64,000 nt of DNA from Pelomonas asaccharophilus_A (GTDB taxonomy: Bacteria; Pseudomonadota; Gammaproteobacteria; Burkholderiales; Burkholderiaceae_C): NCBI RefSeq assembly GCF_031458115.1, contig NZ_JAVDXV010000001.1, positions 916,843 through 980,842 on the forward strand. The letters run 5' to 3'. Positions 1-8,220 of the stretch are shown here, one piece after another. The position numbers were made by a program, and so were the translations under genes. The notes below the pieces were generated by a model. The model ran no database searches, was not told the origin of the DNA, and saw nothing but the letters and a program-made list of their open reading frames with translations. Numbering within the stretch: the first letter of the stretch is position 1; each line of letters begins with the position of its first letter.

Positions 1-24
1 GAAGGTGGAGAAGGGACTGGCTTC

Positions 25-100
25 GCGAACATGCAGGCACTCTAGGCAGAACCCGTGTGGCGGCCAACGAAGCAAATCGACTGAGCTTCTTCAGTTGACG
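25..100. repeat. Direct repeat copy A with leftward promoter
   Basis: This segment closely matches 3215-3290. Shared blocks are GGCACTCTAGGCAG, GCCAACGAAGCAA, CGACTGAGCT and CAGTTG. On the minus strand both copies have a sigma70-like promoter with exactly 17 bp between TTGGCC (62-67) and TAGAGT (39-44). An ATG begins about 7 nt after the -10, so the transcript would be nearly leaderless. The minus-strand reading frame from that ATG runs off the window. On the plus strand the copy lies upstream of the gene at 188. Confidence 0.6.
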
Positions 101-187
101 GCAAACGTGCTGTGCCTCGTCAACTCTGTGGTTTTCAGTCGGACGCGGTGTTCCCACACTGGCGGCACCCTTCCGCAGGAGCGCCCC

Positions 188-907
188 ATGTTCACCCGCC
201 GCCGCACTGCCGCCTTCGCCTCCAAACCGTCCAGCGAGTGGTACAGCCTGATCGTGGTCGCCGTGCTGGTGGTGTTGCCCAGCGTGGCGCTGATGCTGGG
301 GCTGAAGGTACTGGCGGGCCAGCCGTCGGTCGGCCTGCCGCTGCTGGCCATCTTCGGCATCGTCATCCTGTTGGGGGCGTTGGCCGTCATGTCCGCGCTG
401 TTCTCGCGGCTGGGTCTGGCGAACTGCAGCGAGGCGCTGGGGCTGCCACCGGGTTCCATCCGCGCGGCGATCGCGTTGTCGCTGATCGTGCTGTTCGCGC
501 TGATCGCGGTGATGCTCTACCAGTCGCTCAACGGCGGCAGCACGTTGACCGTCAGTGCCGCCGAGAAAGACCGCTTCCTGGCCGACCCGCTCATCCACGT
601 GAGCGCCGTCACGCCGATGGCCTGCGAGCCGGGCCAAGCCGCGGACTGCAAGGACTTTCGCTACGTACTGCACCTGGAGACGCCGCCCAGTTCGGCAGCC
701 ATCGACATCGCCAAGCAGCTGCTGACGCTGATCGGCACGCTGATGACATCGGTCGTCAGCTACTACTTTGCGGCCAAGGCCTCGGAGTCGGCGATGAAGG
801 CCGCCACCGAGGCCGTCACGGACCATGCCGCCGCGGAGACCGTCGTGCGGCAGGCCGCCCTCAATGCACCGTTGCCGGACTTGTCGAGCGACACGTCCCT
901 GCGGTGA
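188..907 (+). CDS. Membrane protein, unrecognised, first gene of a three-gene operon
   Basis: A 239-residue protein I do not recognise. Hydrophobic stretches near residues 20-44, 50-72 and 96-115 look like membrane helices. A fourth near 185-205 leads into a SYYFAAKA segment and an Ala-rich C-terminus. Between helices 3 and 4 is a polar domain with two cysteines (residues about 145-160), probably outside the cytoplasm. The ATG at 188 was chosen over the upstream extension because the extension is not protein-like and crosses repeat A. The next gene begins 28 bp downstream and the third overlaps the second, so this is probably one transcript. The function is unknown. Confidence 0.6.
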   Translation: MFTRRRTAAFASKPSSEWYSLIVVAVLVVLPSVALMLGLKVLAGQPSVGLPLLAIFGIVILLGALAVMSALFSRLGLANCSEALGLPPGSIRAAIALSLIVLFALIAVMLYQSLNGGSTLTVSAAEKDRFLADPLIHVSAVTPMACEPGQAADCKDFRYVLHLETPPSSAAIDIAKQLLTLIGTLMTSVVSYYFAAKASESAMKAATEAVTDHAAAETVVRQAALNAPLPDLSSDTSLR

Positions 908-935
908 CCTGCCATCAGCCGACCAGGAGAACACC

Positions 936-1391
936 ATGCCCATCACGAAAGACCAGCGCCTGAACCTCGCCACGCTGACGTTGACCGACGGTGACGTTGT
1001 CTCGCTGAGCGTGGACGTGACCGGCGGCCCGCTGGCCCGCGTCCAGGTCATCGTCGTCGACAAGGCCGGCAACGTCGTCAACGGCGCCGGCAGCCATGGA
1101 TTCGGCTCGCCGCTGACCACGGCGAATGGCGGCCGCGCCCGCTGGAGCTTCAACGTCAATGCCGACATCGCGCTGGTGAAGTGGGGCGTCGTGGCCATCC
1201 GCAGTGGCGCGAACCTCGGCGACTACACCGTCGTCTCGCGCCTCACCAGCGGCACGGGCGCGGTGCTGGGCACGGGCCGCTTCGACGCCTCCATCCCGGA
1301 CGACAAGGTGAACGACGACCTGCACCAGGACGGCGTTCGCGTGGGCGTCGTCGCGGCGGCGGCGCCGTTGTCTGCGAAGGCGGCGCTGTGA
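936..1391 (+). CDS. Hypothetical beta-rich protein, second gene of operon
   Basis: A 151-residue protein with no signal peptide and no recognised family. It is rich in Val, Thr, Gly and Asp with alternating hydrophobic residues, suggesting a beta-sandwich fold. The start follows an AGGAGA ribosome site (924-929). Its stop overlaps the GTG start of the next gene by 4 nt, which suggests coupled translation. It may work with the membrane protein before it and the exported protein after it, but this is inferred only from gene order. Confidence 0.55.
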   Translation: MPITKDQRLNLATLTLTDGDVVSLSVDVTGGPLARVQVIVVDKAGNVVNGAGSHGFGSPLTTANGGRARWSFNVNADIALVKWGVVAIRSGANLGDYTVVSRLTSGTGAVLGTGRFDASIPDDKVNDDLHQDGVRVGVVAAAAPLSAKAAL

Positions 1392-2773
1392 AGCCGCCCG
1401 TTTCGGCGCGCAGCGGGGTGGCCTGCGCCGCGTTGCTGACCGGCATGTCGGCTGCCGCGCTCGCGCAGGAGGTGCCGTCCGGGTGGGTGGTGCAGGGGCG
1501 GCTGCAGGGCTTCGTCATCATCTGCCAGGCGCAGGCCGCCAATCCGGCCGACAGGGAATGCAAGCCCTGGCTGACGAACGAGCAGGTGGCGCAGATGGCG
1601 CAGTCGACGCAGACACCGGCGCCAGTGGTCTCGACGACGAACAAGACCAAGAACGAGACGTCGGAAAAGACAGCGGCCAAGCCGACGGCGGCCAAGGACG
1701 AGTCACCGCAGTCCGAGCTGTTCCAGCAGGTCGCGGCGAAGGCCAAGGCTGACCTGACGGTGCCGGCCAGCCCGGCGTTCGCCATCTTGGGGCTGTCCCC
1801 CGACAAGGTGCAGCGGCCGGGCCTGATCCGCGACTTCGCGGCCTCGCTGGTGCATGGGCTGTCGCCGGACGGCAAGGTGACCGACGGCGTGGCGATGGAC
1901 TTCTCGCCGATGTCGCTGTTCTTCCGCGACAGCCTGCGCGGCGGCACGCTTTATGGGCCGCTGGAATCGGAGAAGCATCGTGACCTGGGCACGCGCAACT
2001 ACCTGACGCGCGTGGCGGCGCGCACGACCGTGTCGCTGGCCACGACGAAGCCTGACGCCGACGGTGCCGCGCGTGCGGCATGGGGGGTCAGGATCGGGCT
2101 ATGGGACCAGGCCGACCCGGGGCTGTACTACGACATCGTCGATCGCTGCCTGAAAGAAACGAAGGTTGGTGATCTAGACGCGACCGACAACCTGGACTCG
2201 AAGCCGGTGGATCTCAGCAGTTGCTATGACGCGGTTGGGAAACAGTACCCCCTCTGGGCCCAGCCGTCGCTCTACGCCGGCTTCGGCAAGTCCTGGTACA
2301 CGGGCAGTGGCGCGCTGAAGGATGCGACGGCCGACGGCAAGGCCGTCTGGGTGTCTGGCTCGTACGGATTCCCTGGCGCGTCCGACGACAGCCTGCGGGT
2401 GCTGCTGCAGGGCTTCTTCAGCCGTCGCCTGGACGACCGGGCGCCCGACCCGACGGACTCGACGCGCCTGTTGAGGCAGGACAGCACCGAGGCGTCGGTG
2501 CGCCTGCGGATGGGCCGGCCCACCTATCACGCCTACGGCGAGTGGGGGCGGCGTCGGGTGAGGCTCGGCGAAACATTGACGGAGCGCTTGCGCACCATCA
2601 CCTTCGGTGCCGAAATCCGCCTGCCGTTCTCCAAGGAGTCTTCCGAGTACTGGTTGCAGATTGCCAGCGTCAGGGAGCGCGGCTTCAGCAATGGCAAGGA
2701 CCGCAATGCCGTCAACATGAGCCTGCGGTTCGGCATGCCTTTCCTGGAGGTGCCCGGCTCGACCGGCAAGTAG
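1388..2773 (+). CDS. Exported, probable outer-membrane protein, third gene of operon
   Basis: A 461-residue protein starting at a GTG that overlaps the previous stop. Residues 1-26 form a signal peptide ending in an AxA-type site (AALA-Q). A Lys/Thr/Ala-rich, low-complexity segment follows (about 75-110). The C-terminal half has many alternating polar/hydrophobic strands with aromatic residues, as in outer-membrane barrels, but the last residue is Lys rather than Phe. No family was recognised. Together with the preceding membrane and beta-rich proteins it suggests an envelope-spanning set of unknown role. Confidence 0.55.
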   Translation: MKPPVSARSGVACAALLTGMSAAALAQEVPSGWVVQGRLQGFVIICQAQAANPADRECKPWLTNEQVAQMAQSTQTPAPVVSTTNKTKNETSEKTAAKPTAAKDESPQSELFQQVAAKAKADLTVPASPAFAILGLSPDKVQRPGLIRDFAASLVHGLSPDGKVTDGVAMDFSPMSLFFRDSLRGGTLYGPLESEKHRDLGTRNYLTRVAARTTVSLATTKPDADGAARAAWGVRIGLWDQADPGLYYDIVDRCLKETKVGDLDATDNLDSKPVDLSSCYDAVGKQYPLWAQPSLYAGFGKSWYTGSGALKDATADGKAVWVSGSYGFPGASDDSLRVLLQGFFSRRLDDRAPDPTDSTRLLRQDSTEASVRLRMGRPTYHAYGEWGRRRVRLGETLTERLRTITFGAEIRLPFSKESSEYWLQIASVRERGFSNGKDRNAVNMSLRFGMPFLEVPGSTGK

Positions 2774-2781
2774 CGCCTCGC

Positions 2782-3222
2782 TCAGTACCCGCCGAGCCGC
2801 AGGCTGCGAACGCCACGCTTGAGCGGCAAGGCCTGGTGGCTCGTGAAGACGGCGCTGCCGCCGTCGTCCGCATGCCAGTCCAGCCGCTGGGCGAGGCGGT
2901 CGCACATGGCGGCGTCGAGCGCGGCCAGCGGCTCGTCCAGCAGCCACAGCGGCGCCACGCGGGGCAGCCATAACGATGCGAGTGCAGCGCGCCGCCGCTG
3001 GCCCTCGGACAGCTGCGCGATGCGCAGGCCCACGGCCTGTTCCAGCCCCACCGGCACCAGCGCGGCCAGCGCCTCGCCCTCGGTGCAAGGCCGGCCGGCC
3101 AGCGCTGCGCTGGAGCGCAGCTGCTCCATGACGGTCAGCACGTCGCGCAGACCCGGCTTGTGGCCGATGTAGAGCAGCTCGCGCGCCACATGCACGCGCC
3201 CCGCTCGCGACGGCGAGAACAT
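2782..3222 (-). pseudogene. ccmA: ccmA remnant (heme exporter ATPase without Walker A)
   Basis: CcmA is the ATPase of the CcmABCD heme-handling complex in cytochrome c maturation. The frame keeps ELLYIGHKPGL, the ABC signature LSEGQRRR and the Walker B/D-loop LLDEPLAALD through to a normal C-terminus. About the first 60 residues, including Walker A, are missing. In their place a short MFSPSRAG leader starts just after promoter copy B. The piece cannot bind ATP in the usual way and no other ccm gene is nearby, so it reads as a deletion product. It could still be translated as a 146-residue fragment. Confidence 0.75.
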
Positions 3223-3290
3223 GCCCGGCACTCTAGGCAGCCGACCCTGGGGCGCCAACGAAGCAAGACGACTGAGCTAGTGCAGTTGCT
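3215..3290. repeat. Direct repeat copy B with leftward promoter
   Basis: Second copy of the element at 25-100. The minus strand carries TTGGCG (3253-3258) and TAGAGT (3230-3235) separated by 17 bp, then the ATG of the ccmA remnant at 3222. The plus-strand side faces the DUF3500 gene at 3325. The match covers about 75 bp with a few small gaps. Confidence 0.6.
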
Positions 3291-3324
3291 ACGCTTGCGG
3301 CCTTTGCTGCCGGAGCGAGGTCCC

Positions 3325-4347
3325 ATGCATCGCCGTTCACTGATCGCACTGGCCGGCCTGTCGGTCGTATCTGCGCTGCAGGCCCAGACCGTGGCCGCCG
3401 CCCGCCGTCTGCTCGACGCGACGCCGCCCGCGCAGCGCGGTGACCTGCTGCAGCCCTTCACCGACGCCGCGCGCAGCGACTGGCACTACACACCGCGCCG
3501 CCGCGATGGCATCGCGTGGAAGGCCATGTCGACCGCGCAGCGCGACGCGACGACGGCGCTGCTGCGCACCGCGCTGAACGAAGGTGGTTTGGACAAGGTG
3601 AGGGCGTTGATGGCGCTGGAGATCGCGCTGCGCCAAATGGAAACCTTCGGCCTGTCCCGCGATCCCGAGAACTACGCGGTGGCCATCTACGGCGAGCCCG
3701 GCGGCGAGGCCTGGGGCTGGCGCATCGAGGGCCATCATCTGTCGCTGCACTTCAGCCTGAGCGGCGATCGCTATGTGGCCACGCTGCCGCAGTTCTTCGG
3801 CGCCAACCCGGCCACCGTGCCGCGCGGCCTGAGCGGCGGCACGCCAGCGGCGGGCTTCCGGCTGCTGGGCAGCGAGGAAGACCTGGCGCGGCAGTGGCTC
3901 GCCAGCCTCACGCCGGCACAGCGCACCCGCGCGGTGTTCAGCACACGGCCGTTCGGCGACCTCGTCAGCGGCAACGCGTCGCATGCGAAGGCGCTGGACG
4001 CCGTGGGCCTGCCCTGGGCCGACATGGACGCCGGCCAGCAGGCCCAGGTGCTGAAGCTCATCGGCGCCTTCGCCGACCATCTGCAGCCCGAGCTGGCGCA
4101 GGCGCGGCTGGCGCGCGTGCGGGCGGCGCTGGACACGGTGCGCATCGGCTGGGCCGGATCGCCGAAAGCCCGCGAGCCGCACCACTTCCGCATCCAGGGC
4201 GCCAGCTTCCTCATCGAGTTCGACAACTCAGGCGGCAACCACATCCACTCGGTCTGGCGCGACTTCGACGGCGATTTCGGCCGCGACGTGCTGGCCGAGC
4301 ACTACCGCAAGGCCAGTGGCAGCGGGCACCGCCACGGGCCAAAGTAG
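3325..4347 (+). CDS. Secreted DUF3500 family protein
   Basis: A 340-residue protein with a signal peptide (residues 1-20, ending LQAQ). The family features seen are a conserved W-x-W-x-EGHH segment, the LPQFFGANPA motif in the middle, and a C-terminal FLIEFDNSGGNHIHSVWRDF-like stretch. DUF3500 proteins are secreted and have no established activity. The ATG follows a GGAGCGAGG ribosome site. The gene ends just before the Fur box of the siderophore receptor. The clustered His residues could bind a metal, but nothing here proves a link to iron uptake. Confidence 0.8.
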   Translation: MHRRSLIALAGLSVVSALQAQTVAAARRLLDATPPAQRGDLLQPFTDAARSDWHYTPRRRDGIAWKAMSTAQRDATTALLRTALNEGGLDKVRALMALEIALRQMETFGLSRDPENYAVAIYGEPGGEAWGWRIEGHHLSLHFSLSGDRYVATLPQFFGANPATVPRGLSGGTPAAGFRLLGSEEDLARQWLASLTPAQRTRAVFSTRPFGDLVSGNASHAKALDAVGLPWADMDAGQQAQVLKLIGAFADHLQPELAQARLARVRAALDTVRIGWAGSPKAREPHHFRIQGASFLIEFDNSGGNHIHSVWRDFDGDFGRDVLAEHYRKASGSGHRHGPK

Positions 4348-4359
4348 TGGGCTTGTTAA

Positions 4360-4378
4360 GATGAGAATAATTCTCATC
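4360..4378. promoter_or_regulatory. Fur box
   Basis: GATGAGAATAATTCTCATC is a perfect 9-1-9 palindrome that closely fits the Fur consensus. It lies 16 bp before the start of the TonB-dependent receptor, so that gene and probably the PepSY gene are expected to be repressed when iron is plentiful. Confidence 0.88.
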
Positions 4379-4393
4379 TAATCCTTCTCACCC

Positions 4394-6511
4394 ATGAACA
4401 CGCGCTCTCGCGCGGCTGGCTGCGCCGGCCGGCTGCCCCTGGTTTTGTCTGTCATTTCGGCCGCCGTGCATCTGAACGCATCCGCCGCCGAGCCCAGCTT
4501 GCTGGACGCCGTGGTTGTCAAGGGTGAGCGGCAGAAGAGCTTCGCGCCCACGTCGGTGCAGGTGGGCGCCTTCCGTGACCAGGACCCGCTGGACGTGCCG
4601 CTGACGAACAACGCGATGTCGCGCGAGCTGCTGGACGCGCAGGGCGCGCAGGGCCTGTTCGACGCGCTGCGCAACACCGCCGGCGTGACGCGCTCGCAGG
4701 TCAGCGGCTCCACCTACGACAACCTGTCCATCCGCGGCATCCTGGTCGAGAACCGCGGCAACTACCGCCTCAACGGCAGCCTGCCGGTCATCAACCTGAT
4801 CGACATCCCGCTGGAGAACAAGGAGCAGGTGGAGGTGCTGAAGGGCGCATCGTCCATGTACTACGGCATGGTGCCGCCGTCGGGCATCGTCAACTTCGTC
4901 AGCAAGCGCGCGGGGCTGAAGCCGGTCACGTCGCTGACCACCACGGTCAACGGGCACGGCGGCGTGAAGGCGCATGTGGACGTGGGCCGGCGCTTCGGCG
5001 GCGGCGACGCGATGGGCCTGCGCGTGAACGCCACGGCCAGCCGCGAGGAGAACGGCATCCGCAACTACGAGGGCAAGCGCGGCCTGCTGGCGGCGGCCTA
5101 CGACTGGCGCGCAACGCCTACCGCCAACTTCAAGCTGGACCTGGAGCACTACCGCAAGAACGTCAGCGAGCAGGCCGCCATCACGCTGCCGGCCGCGGTC
5201 GCCGGCGTCGTCAACCTGCCGCGCGTGCCCGACAACAAGACCAACCTCGGCGCCGACTGGGCGCGCTACGACGCGCAGGCCACCAACGCGCTCGCGCGTG
5301 GCGACTTTGCGCTGGGCGACGCCTGGGTCGTCAGCGTGGAGACCGGCCGCGCCAAGACCAGCCGCGACCGCGTCTACACGACCTTCCAGAACTACAACAA
5401 CGACACCGGCGCGGGCCGCGTCAACGTGTCGGTGCTGAAGGGCCAGGCCTACACCAACACCAACCACCGCGTGGAAGCCATCGGCCGCTTCGACACCGCC
5501 GGCCTGCAGCACGAGCTGACGCTGGGTGCCAGCTACAACCGCCGCGAATCGGCTGGCTGGCGCAGCGGCAGCGCGCAGGCAGCGCAGAACCTGTACGCGC
5601 CGGTGGACATCGCCGAGGTGAACCCGACGCTGGCGCAGGCCGGCTATCCGTCCGAGATCCGCGACCGCGGCCTCTATGTGTACGACCGCATCGCCATCGG
5701 CCGCGAGTGGCAGCTGCTGGGCGGCCTGCGCCAGACCAGCTACCGCAGCGTGTCGCGCAACGCGACCACCGCCACCAGCTACACGGCCGACAAGGTCACG
5801 CCCAACGTGTCGCTGATGTGGAAGCCCGTCGCCGACCTCAGCGTCTACGCCAGCCTGCTGCGCGGGCTGGAGGAAACCGGCACGGCGCCGCTGTCGGCCA
5901 GCAATGCCGGCGAGGTGCTGGCACCGGCCGTCAACAAGCAGGCCGAGATCGGCGTGAAGGCGCGGCTGATGAAGTCCGTGATGCTGCAGACGGCGCTGTT
6001 CGAGATCCGCCGGCCGCAGACCACCACCATCAGCGGCGTGTTCCAGGTCGGCGGCCTCAGCAGCTATCGCGGCCTTGAAGCCTCGGCCAGCGGCGAACTG
6101 GGCCGCGACCTGTCCATCGTCGCGTCCGCCGTCGTGCTGGATGCCGAGATCTCCAAGGTCGGCACCAGCAACGCCGCCGAGCTGGGCAAGACGCCCGAGA
6201 ACACACCCAAGCAGACGCTGAGCCTGTTCGGCGAGTACCGCCTGCCGCAGGTGCCGGGTCTTGCCTTCAACGCGGGCGTCTACCGCGTCGGCAAGCGCGC
6301 GGTCAACAACAGCAACCAGGGCTGGATCCCGGCCTACCAGACCGTGTCGCTGGGCGCGCGCTACCAGACCCAATGGGCCGGCCAGGGTCTGAGCCTGCAG
6401 GCCAACCTGGAGAACGCCGCCGACAGGGACTACTGGAGCACCGCCGGCAACGGCCTGCTGGGCGTGGGCGCGCCACGCACGCTGCGCGTGACGGCCAAGC
6501 TGGACTTCTGA
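4394..6511 (+). CDS. TonB-dependent ferric siderophore receptor
   Basis: A 705-residue outer-membrane receptor for TonB-driven uptake of a ferric chelate. The signal peptide ends near residue 32 (ASAA-E) and a TonB-box-like DAVVVKG follows. The plug domain (about 50-165) contains SIRGI and a VEVLKGASSMYYG segment typical of the FpvA/FhuE siderophore branch. The rest is a 22-strand-type barrel ending in Phe. It is preceded by a Fur box and followed 5 bp later by a PepSY membrane protein, a common partner of such receptors. The ligand cannot be read from the sequence. Confidence 0.92.
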   Translation: MNTRSRAAGCAGRLPLVLSVISAAVHLNASAAEPSLLDAVVVKGERQKSFAPTSVQVGAFRDQDPLDVPLTNNAMSRELLDAQGAQGLFDALRNTAGVTRSQVSGSTYDNLSIRGILVENRGNYRLNGSLPVINLIDIPLENKEQVEVLKGASSMYYGMVPPSGIVNFVSKRAGLKPVTSLTTTVNGHGGVKAHVDVGRRFGGGDAMGLRVNATASREENGIRNYEGKRGLLAAAYDWRATPTANFKLDLEHYRKNVSEQAAITLPAAVAGVVNLPRVPDNKTNLGADWARYDAQATNALARGDFALGDAWVVSVETGRAKTSRDRVYTTFQNYNNDTGAGRVNVSVLKGQAYTNTNHRVEAIGRFDTAGLQHELTLGASYNRRESAGWRSGSAQAAQNLYAPVDIAEVNPTLAQAGYPSEIRDRGLYVYDRIAIGREWQLLGGLRQTSYRSVSRNATTATSYTADKVTPNVSLMWKPVADLSVYASLLRGLEETGTAPLSASNAGEVLAPAVNKQAEIGVKARLMKSVMLQTALFEIRRPQTTTISGVFQVGGLSSYRGLEASASGELGRDLSIVASAVVLDAEISKVGTSNAAELGKTPENTPKQTLSLFGEYRLPQVPGLAFNAGVYRVGKRAVNNSNQGWIPAYQTVSLGARYQTQWAGQGLSLQANLENAADRDYWSTAGNGLLGVGAPRTLRVTAKLDF

Positions 6512-6516
6512 GCGCC

Positions 6517-7593
6517 ATGGCGCTGCCGACCTTGCGTGCTGGCTGGCTCTGGCTGCACCGCTGGACCGGTCTGACGCTGGGCCTGCTGCTGGCACTGGCC
6601 GCGCTGCTGGGGGCCCTGCTGACCGTGGCCCGTCCGCTGGACCAGATGGCCCATGCGCAGCTGTTCCGCGCGCCGATGCCCAGCGCCGCGCCGGCGGCGC
6701 TGGAGCCGCTGCGCCAGCGCGTGGCCGCCGAGTTCGGCCCGCAGGCCACGCTGACACTGCGCCCGCCGCGCGAGGCGGATGAAACCTTGCGGGTGCTGGT
6801 CAAGAGCCCGGCCTGGGAGGGCACGCTCTACATCGACCCGGCCAGCAGCGCCGAGCTGGGCCGCCGCGGTGAGGCCGAGGGCTTCGTCAACCTCGTGTTC
6901 GAGCTGCACAGCGCGTTGCTGCTGGGTGACACCGGCAAGGCGGTGCTGGCGAGCGTGTCGCTGGCCTATCTGGCGCTGCTGGTGACCGGCCTCATCCTGT
7001 GGTGGCCGCGCACGCGGGCGCAGTGGCGCCATGCATTTGGCCTGAAGCTGGACAAGGGCGCCACGCGCGCGCTGTTCGACCTGCACCGGCTGGGCGGCAC
7101 GGTGCTGGGGCTGGCGATTGCCGTGTCCGCCGCCACCGGCGCGTGGATGGCCTGGCGGCCGCTGGCGCAGTGGGTCAGCGGACTGGCCGGGCAGGCGGCC
7201 GTGAAGCCGCCCAAGGTCGGCAAGCCGCAAGGCCCGCGGCAGACGCTGGACGACATCGTGGCCACCGCGCGGGCGCGGTGGCCCGGCGCGATGGTGGGCT
7301 ATGTGCAGCTGGGCGCGGGCGACGACAAGCCTGTGCGCGTGCGCTTCAAGGTCACCGACGACCCGCATCCCAACGGCCTCAGCTCGGTCTGGCTGCACCC
7401 GGTGGACGGCCGCGTGCTGCTGCAGCGCCGCTGGAGCGAGCTGGATACCGGCGGCCGCGCGACGGCCTGGATCTATCCGCTGCACACCGGCGAGCTGGGC
7501 GGCGTGCCACACATCGTCGCCACCGGCGTGTCGGGGCTGGCCTTGTTCGGGCTGGGGTTCAGTGGCGTCTGGCTGTGGTGGCGGCGACGTTAA
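6517..7593 (+). CDS. PepSY-associated TM-helix protein
   Basis: A 358-residue inner-membrane protein. It has the LHRWTGLTLGLLLALAALLG opening (helix 1, about 10-38), helices near 150-170 and 200-220, periplasmic PepSY-like segments and a last helix ending in WLWWRRR. FELHSALLLGD carries the conserved His of the family. Proteins of this type sit beside siderophore receptors, and some act in reductive release of iron. It is 5 bp from the receptor stop and shares its Fur-controlled transcript. The hairpin after it (7608-7626) has no T-run. Confidence 0.87.
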   Translation: MALPTLRAGWLWLHRWTGLTLGLLLALAALLGALLTVARPLDQMAHAQLFRAPMPSAAPAALEPLRQRVAAEFGPQATLTLRPPREADETLRVLVKSPAWEGTLYIDPASSAELGRRGEAEGFVNLVFELHSALLLGDTGKAVLASVSLAYLALLVTGLILWWPRTRAQWRHAFGLKLDKGATRALFDLHRLGGTVLGLAIAVSAATGAWMAWRPLAQWVSGLAGQAAVKPPKVGKPQGPRQTLDDIVATARARWPGAMVGYVQLGAGDDKPVRVRFKVTDDPHPNGLSSVWLHPVDGRVLLQRRWSELDTGGRATAWIYPLHTGELGGVPHIVATGVSGLALFGLGFSGVWLWWRRR

Positions 7594-7632
7594 GGAATTC
7601 TTCACGGTCGCGAGATTCGCTCGCGAGATTGA

Positions 7633-7661
7633 TTGATGAACCGCTTCCAATCGGGTTAATC
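7633..7661 (+). promoter_or_regulatory. Promoter of candidate small RNA
   Basis: TTGATG (7633-7638), a 17-bp spacer and TTAATC (7656-7661) form a good sigma70 promoter. No reading frame with a ribosome site follows, and a strong terminator comes about 70 bp downstream. Confidence 0.5.
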
Positions 7662-7667
7662 TAGCCC

Positions 7668-7744
7668 CGTACCGTTTGTCTCCTCCACTTGCCCTGCAGT
7701 GGATTCCACCCCTCGGCCGCCCGGCGGTCGAGGGGTTTTTTCTT
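7668..7744 (+). ncRNA. Candidate trans-acting small RNA, about 77 nt
   Basis: Defined by the promoter at 7633-7661 and the terminator at 7709-7744. The predicted RNA has an unpaired 5-prime part containing GTTTGTCTCCT (7674-7684). Then comes a 6-bp hairpin (TCCACT 7684-7689 with AGTGGA 7698-7703) and the terminator hairpin. The unpaired part can form 11 consecutive pairs (one G-U) with the AGGAGACAAGC ribosome-site leader shared by tctC and the porin gene. Size and layout fit Hfq-type sRNAs. There is no direct evidence of expression. Confidence 0.45.
7709..7744 (+). terminator. Rho-independent terminator
   Basis: Stem CCCCTCG (7709-7715) pairs with CGAGGGG (7729-7735), with further GC pairing inside, followed by TTTTTTCTT. 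It ends the candidate small RNA and could also stop read-through from the PepSY gene. Confidence 0.8.
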
Positions 7745-7773
7745 GGCTCTTTGCGCATTGTTTGGTGACGAGC

Positions 7774-8085
7774 TCAAGCACCGATAGCCAAAGCTAGGAA
7801 TGGCGCGGGCTGGCGAGGAGATTGGGCTGACCGGTCCAGGGCGCGGAACCAGCCCAGGTAGCTGGCCAAGTACGAACTGGCCACACCGTTGAAGCGGCGA
7901 ATGCAGTTCTTGAGCCTGGCGTGATACGCGTTGGCGTTCTGGATGTGCCAAGCGCCTTGCACGCGCTGCCCCTTGGAGAGGTTCAGCGCATGGTGCTCGA
8001 CGCCGAGATGCCGGGCCGCCGCGCCCAGCGAGCCGCTGCAGTCCGTACAAAGCACGACGTCAGGGGCCAGCACCGGGCCCAGCAC
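7774..8085 (-). pseudogene. IS1595-type (ISXO2-like) transposase, C-terminal remnant
   Basis: The frame contains VLCTDCSGSL, HHALNLSKGQRVQGAWHIQN and RRFNGVASSYLASYLGWFRA, all typical of the C-terminal part of IS1595/ISXO2-like DDE transposases. Only about a third of the usual length is present. The N-terminal zinc-ribbon part and a first catalytic Asp are missing, and no terminal inverted repeats were seen. It is a dead insertion-sequence fragment in the gap between the small RNA and the aldo/keto reductase. The remainder, about 8086-8220, holds nothing I recognise. Confidence 0.75.
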
Positions 8086-8220
8086 TGCGATGGTCGCAGC
8101 CTGGCAACTGCTTATGGCGCCCGGTCACGGCTTGGCGGCCCGTATCTTTCGGCGCCGGGCATTACATCGAGGTACCGGCCTACGATCGCTGTGCAATCCC
8201 GCCGCTGACCGCGCCTCCCC

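Noticed and set aside
4388..6757. 789-residue open frame on the minus strand across the siderophore receptor
   Set aside because: It mirrors the codon bias of the receptor gene, is Arg/His/Gly-rich without any domain, and the plus strand has a clear Fur-regulated gene.
7608..7626. TCGCGAG/CTCGCGA hairpin as a terminator of the PepSY gene
   Set aside because: No T-run follows; it may be only a stem or an operator next to the small-RNA promoter.
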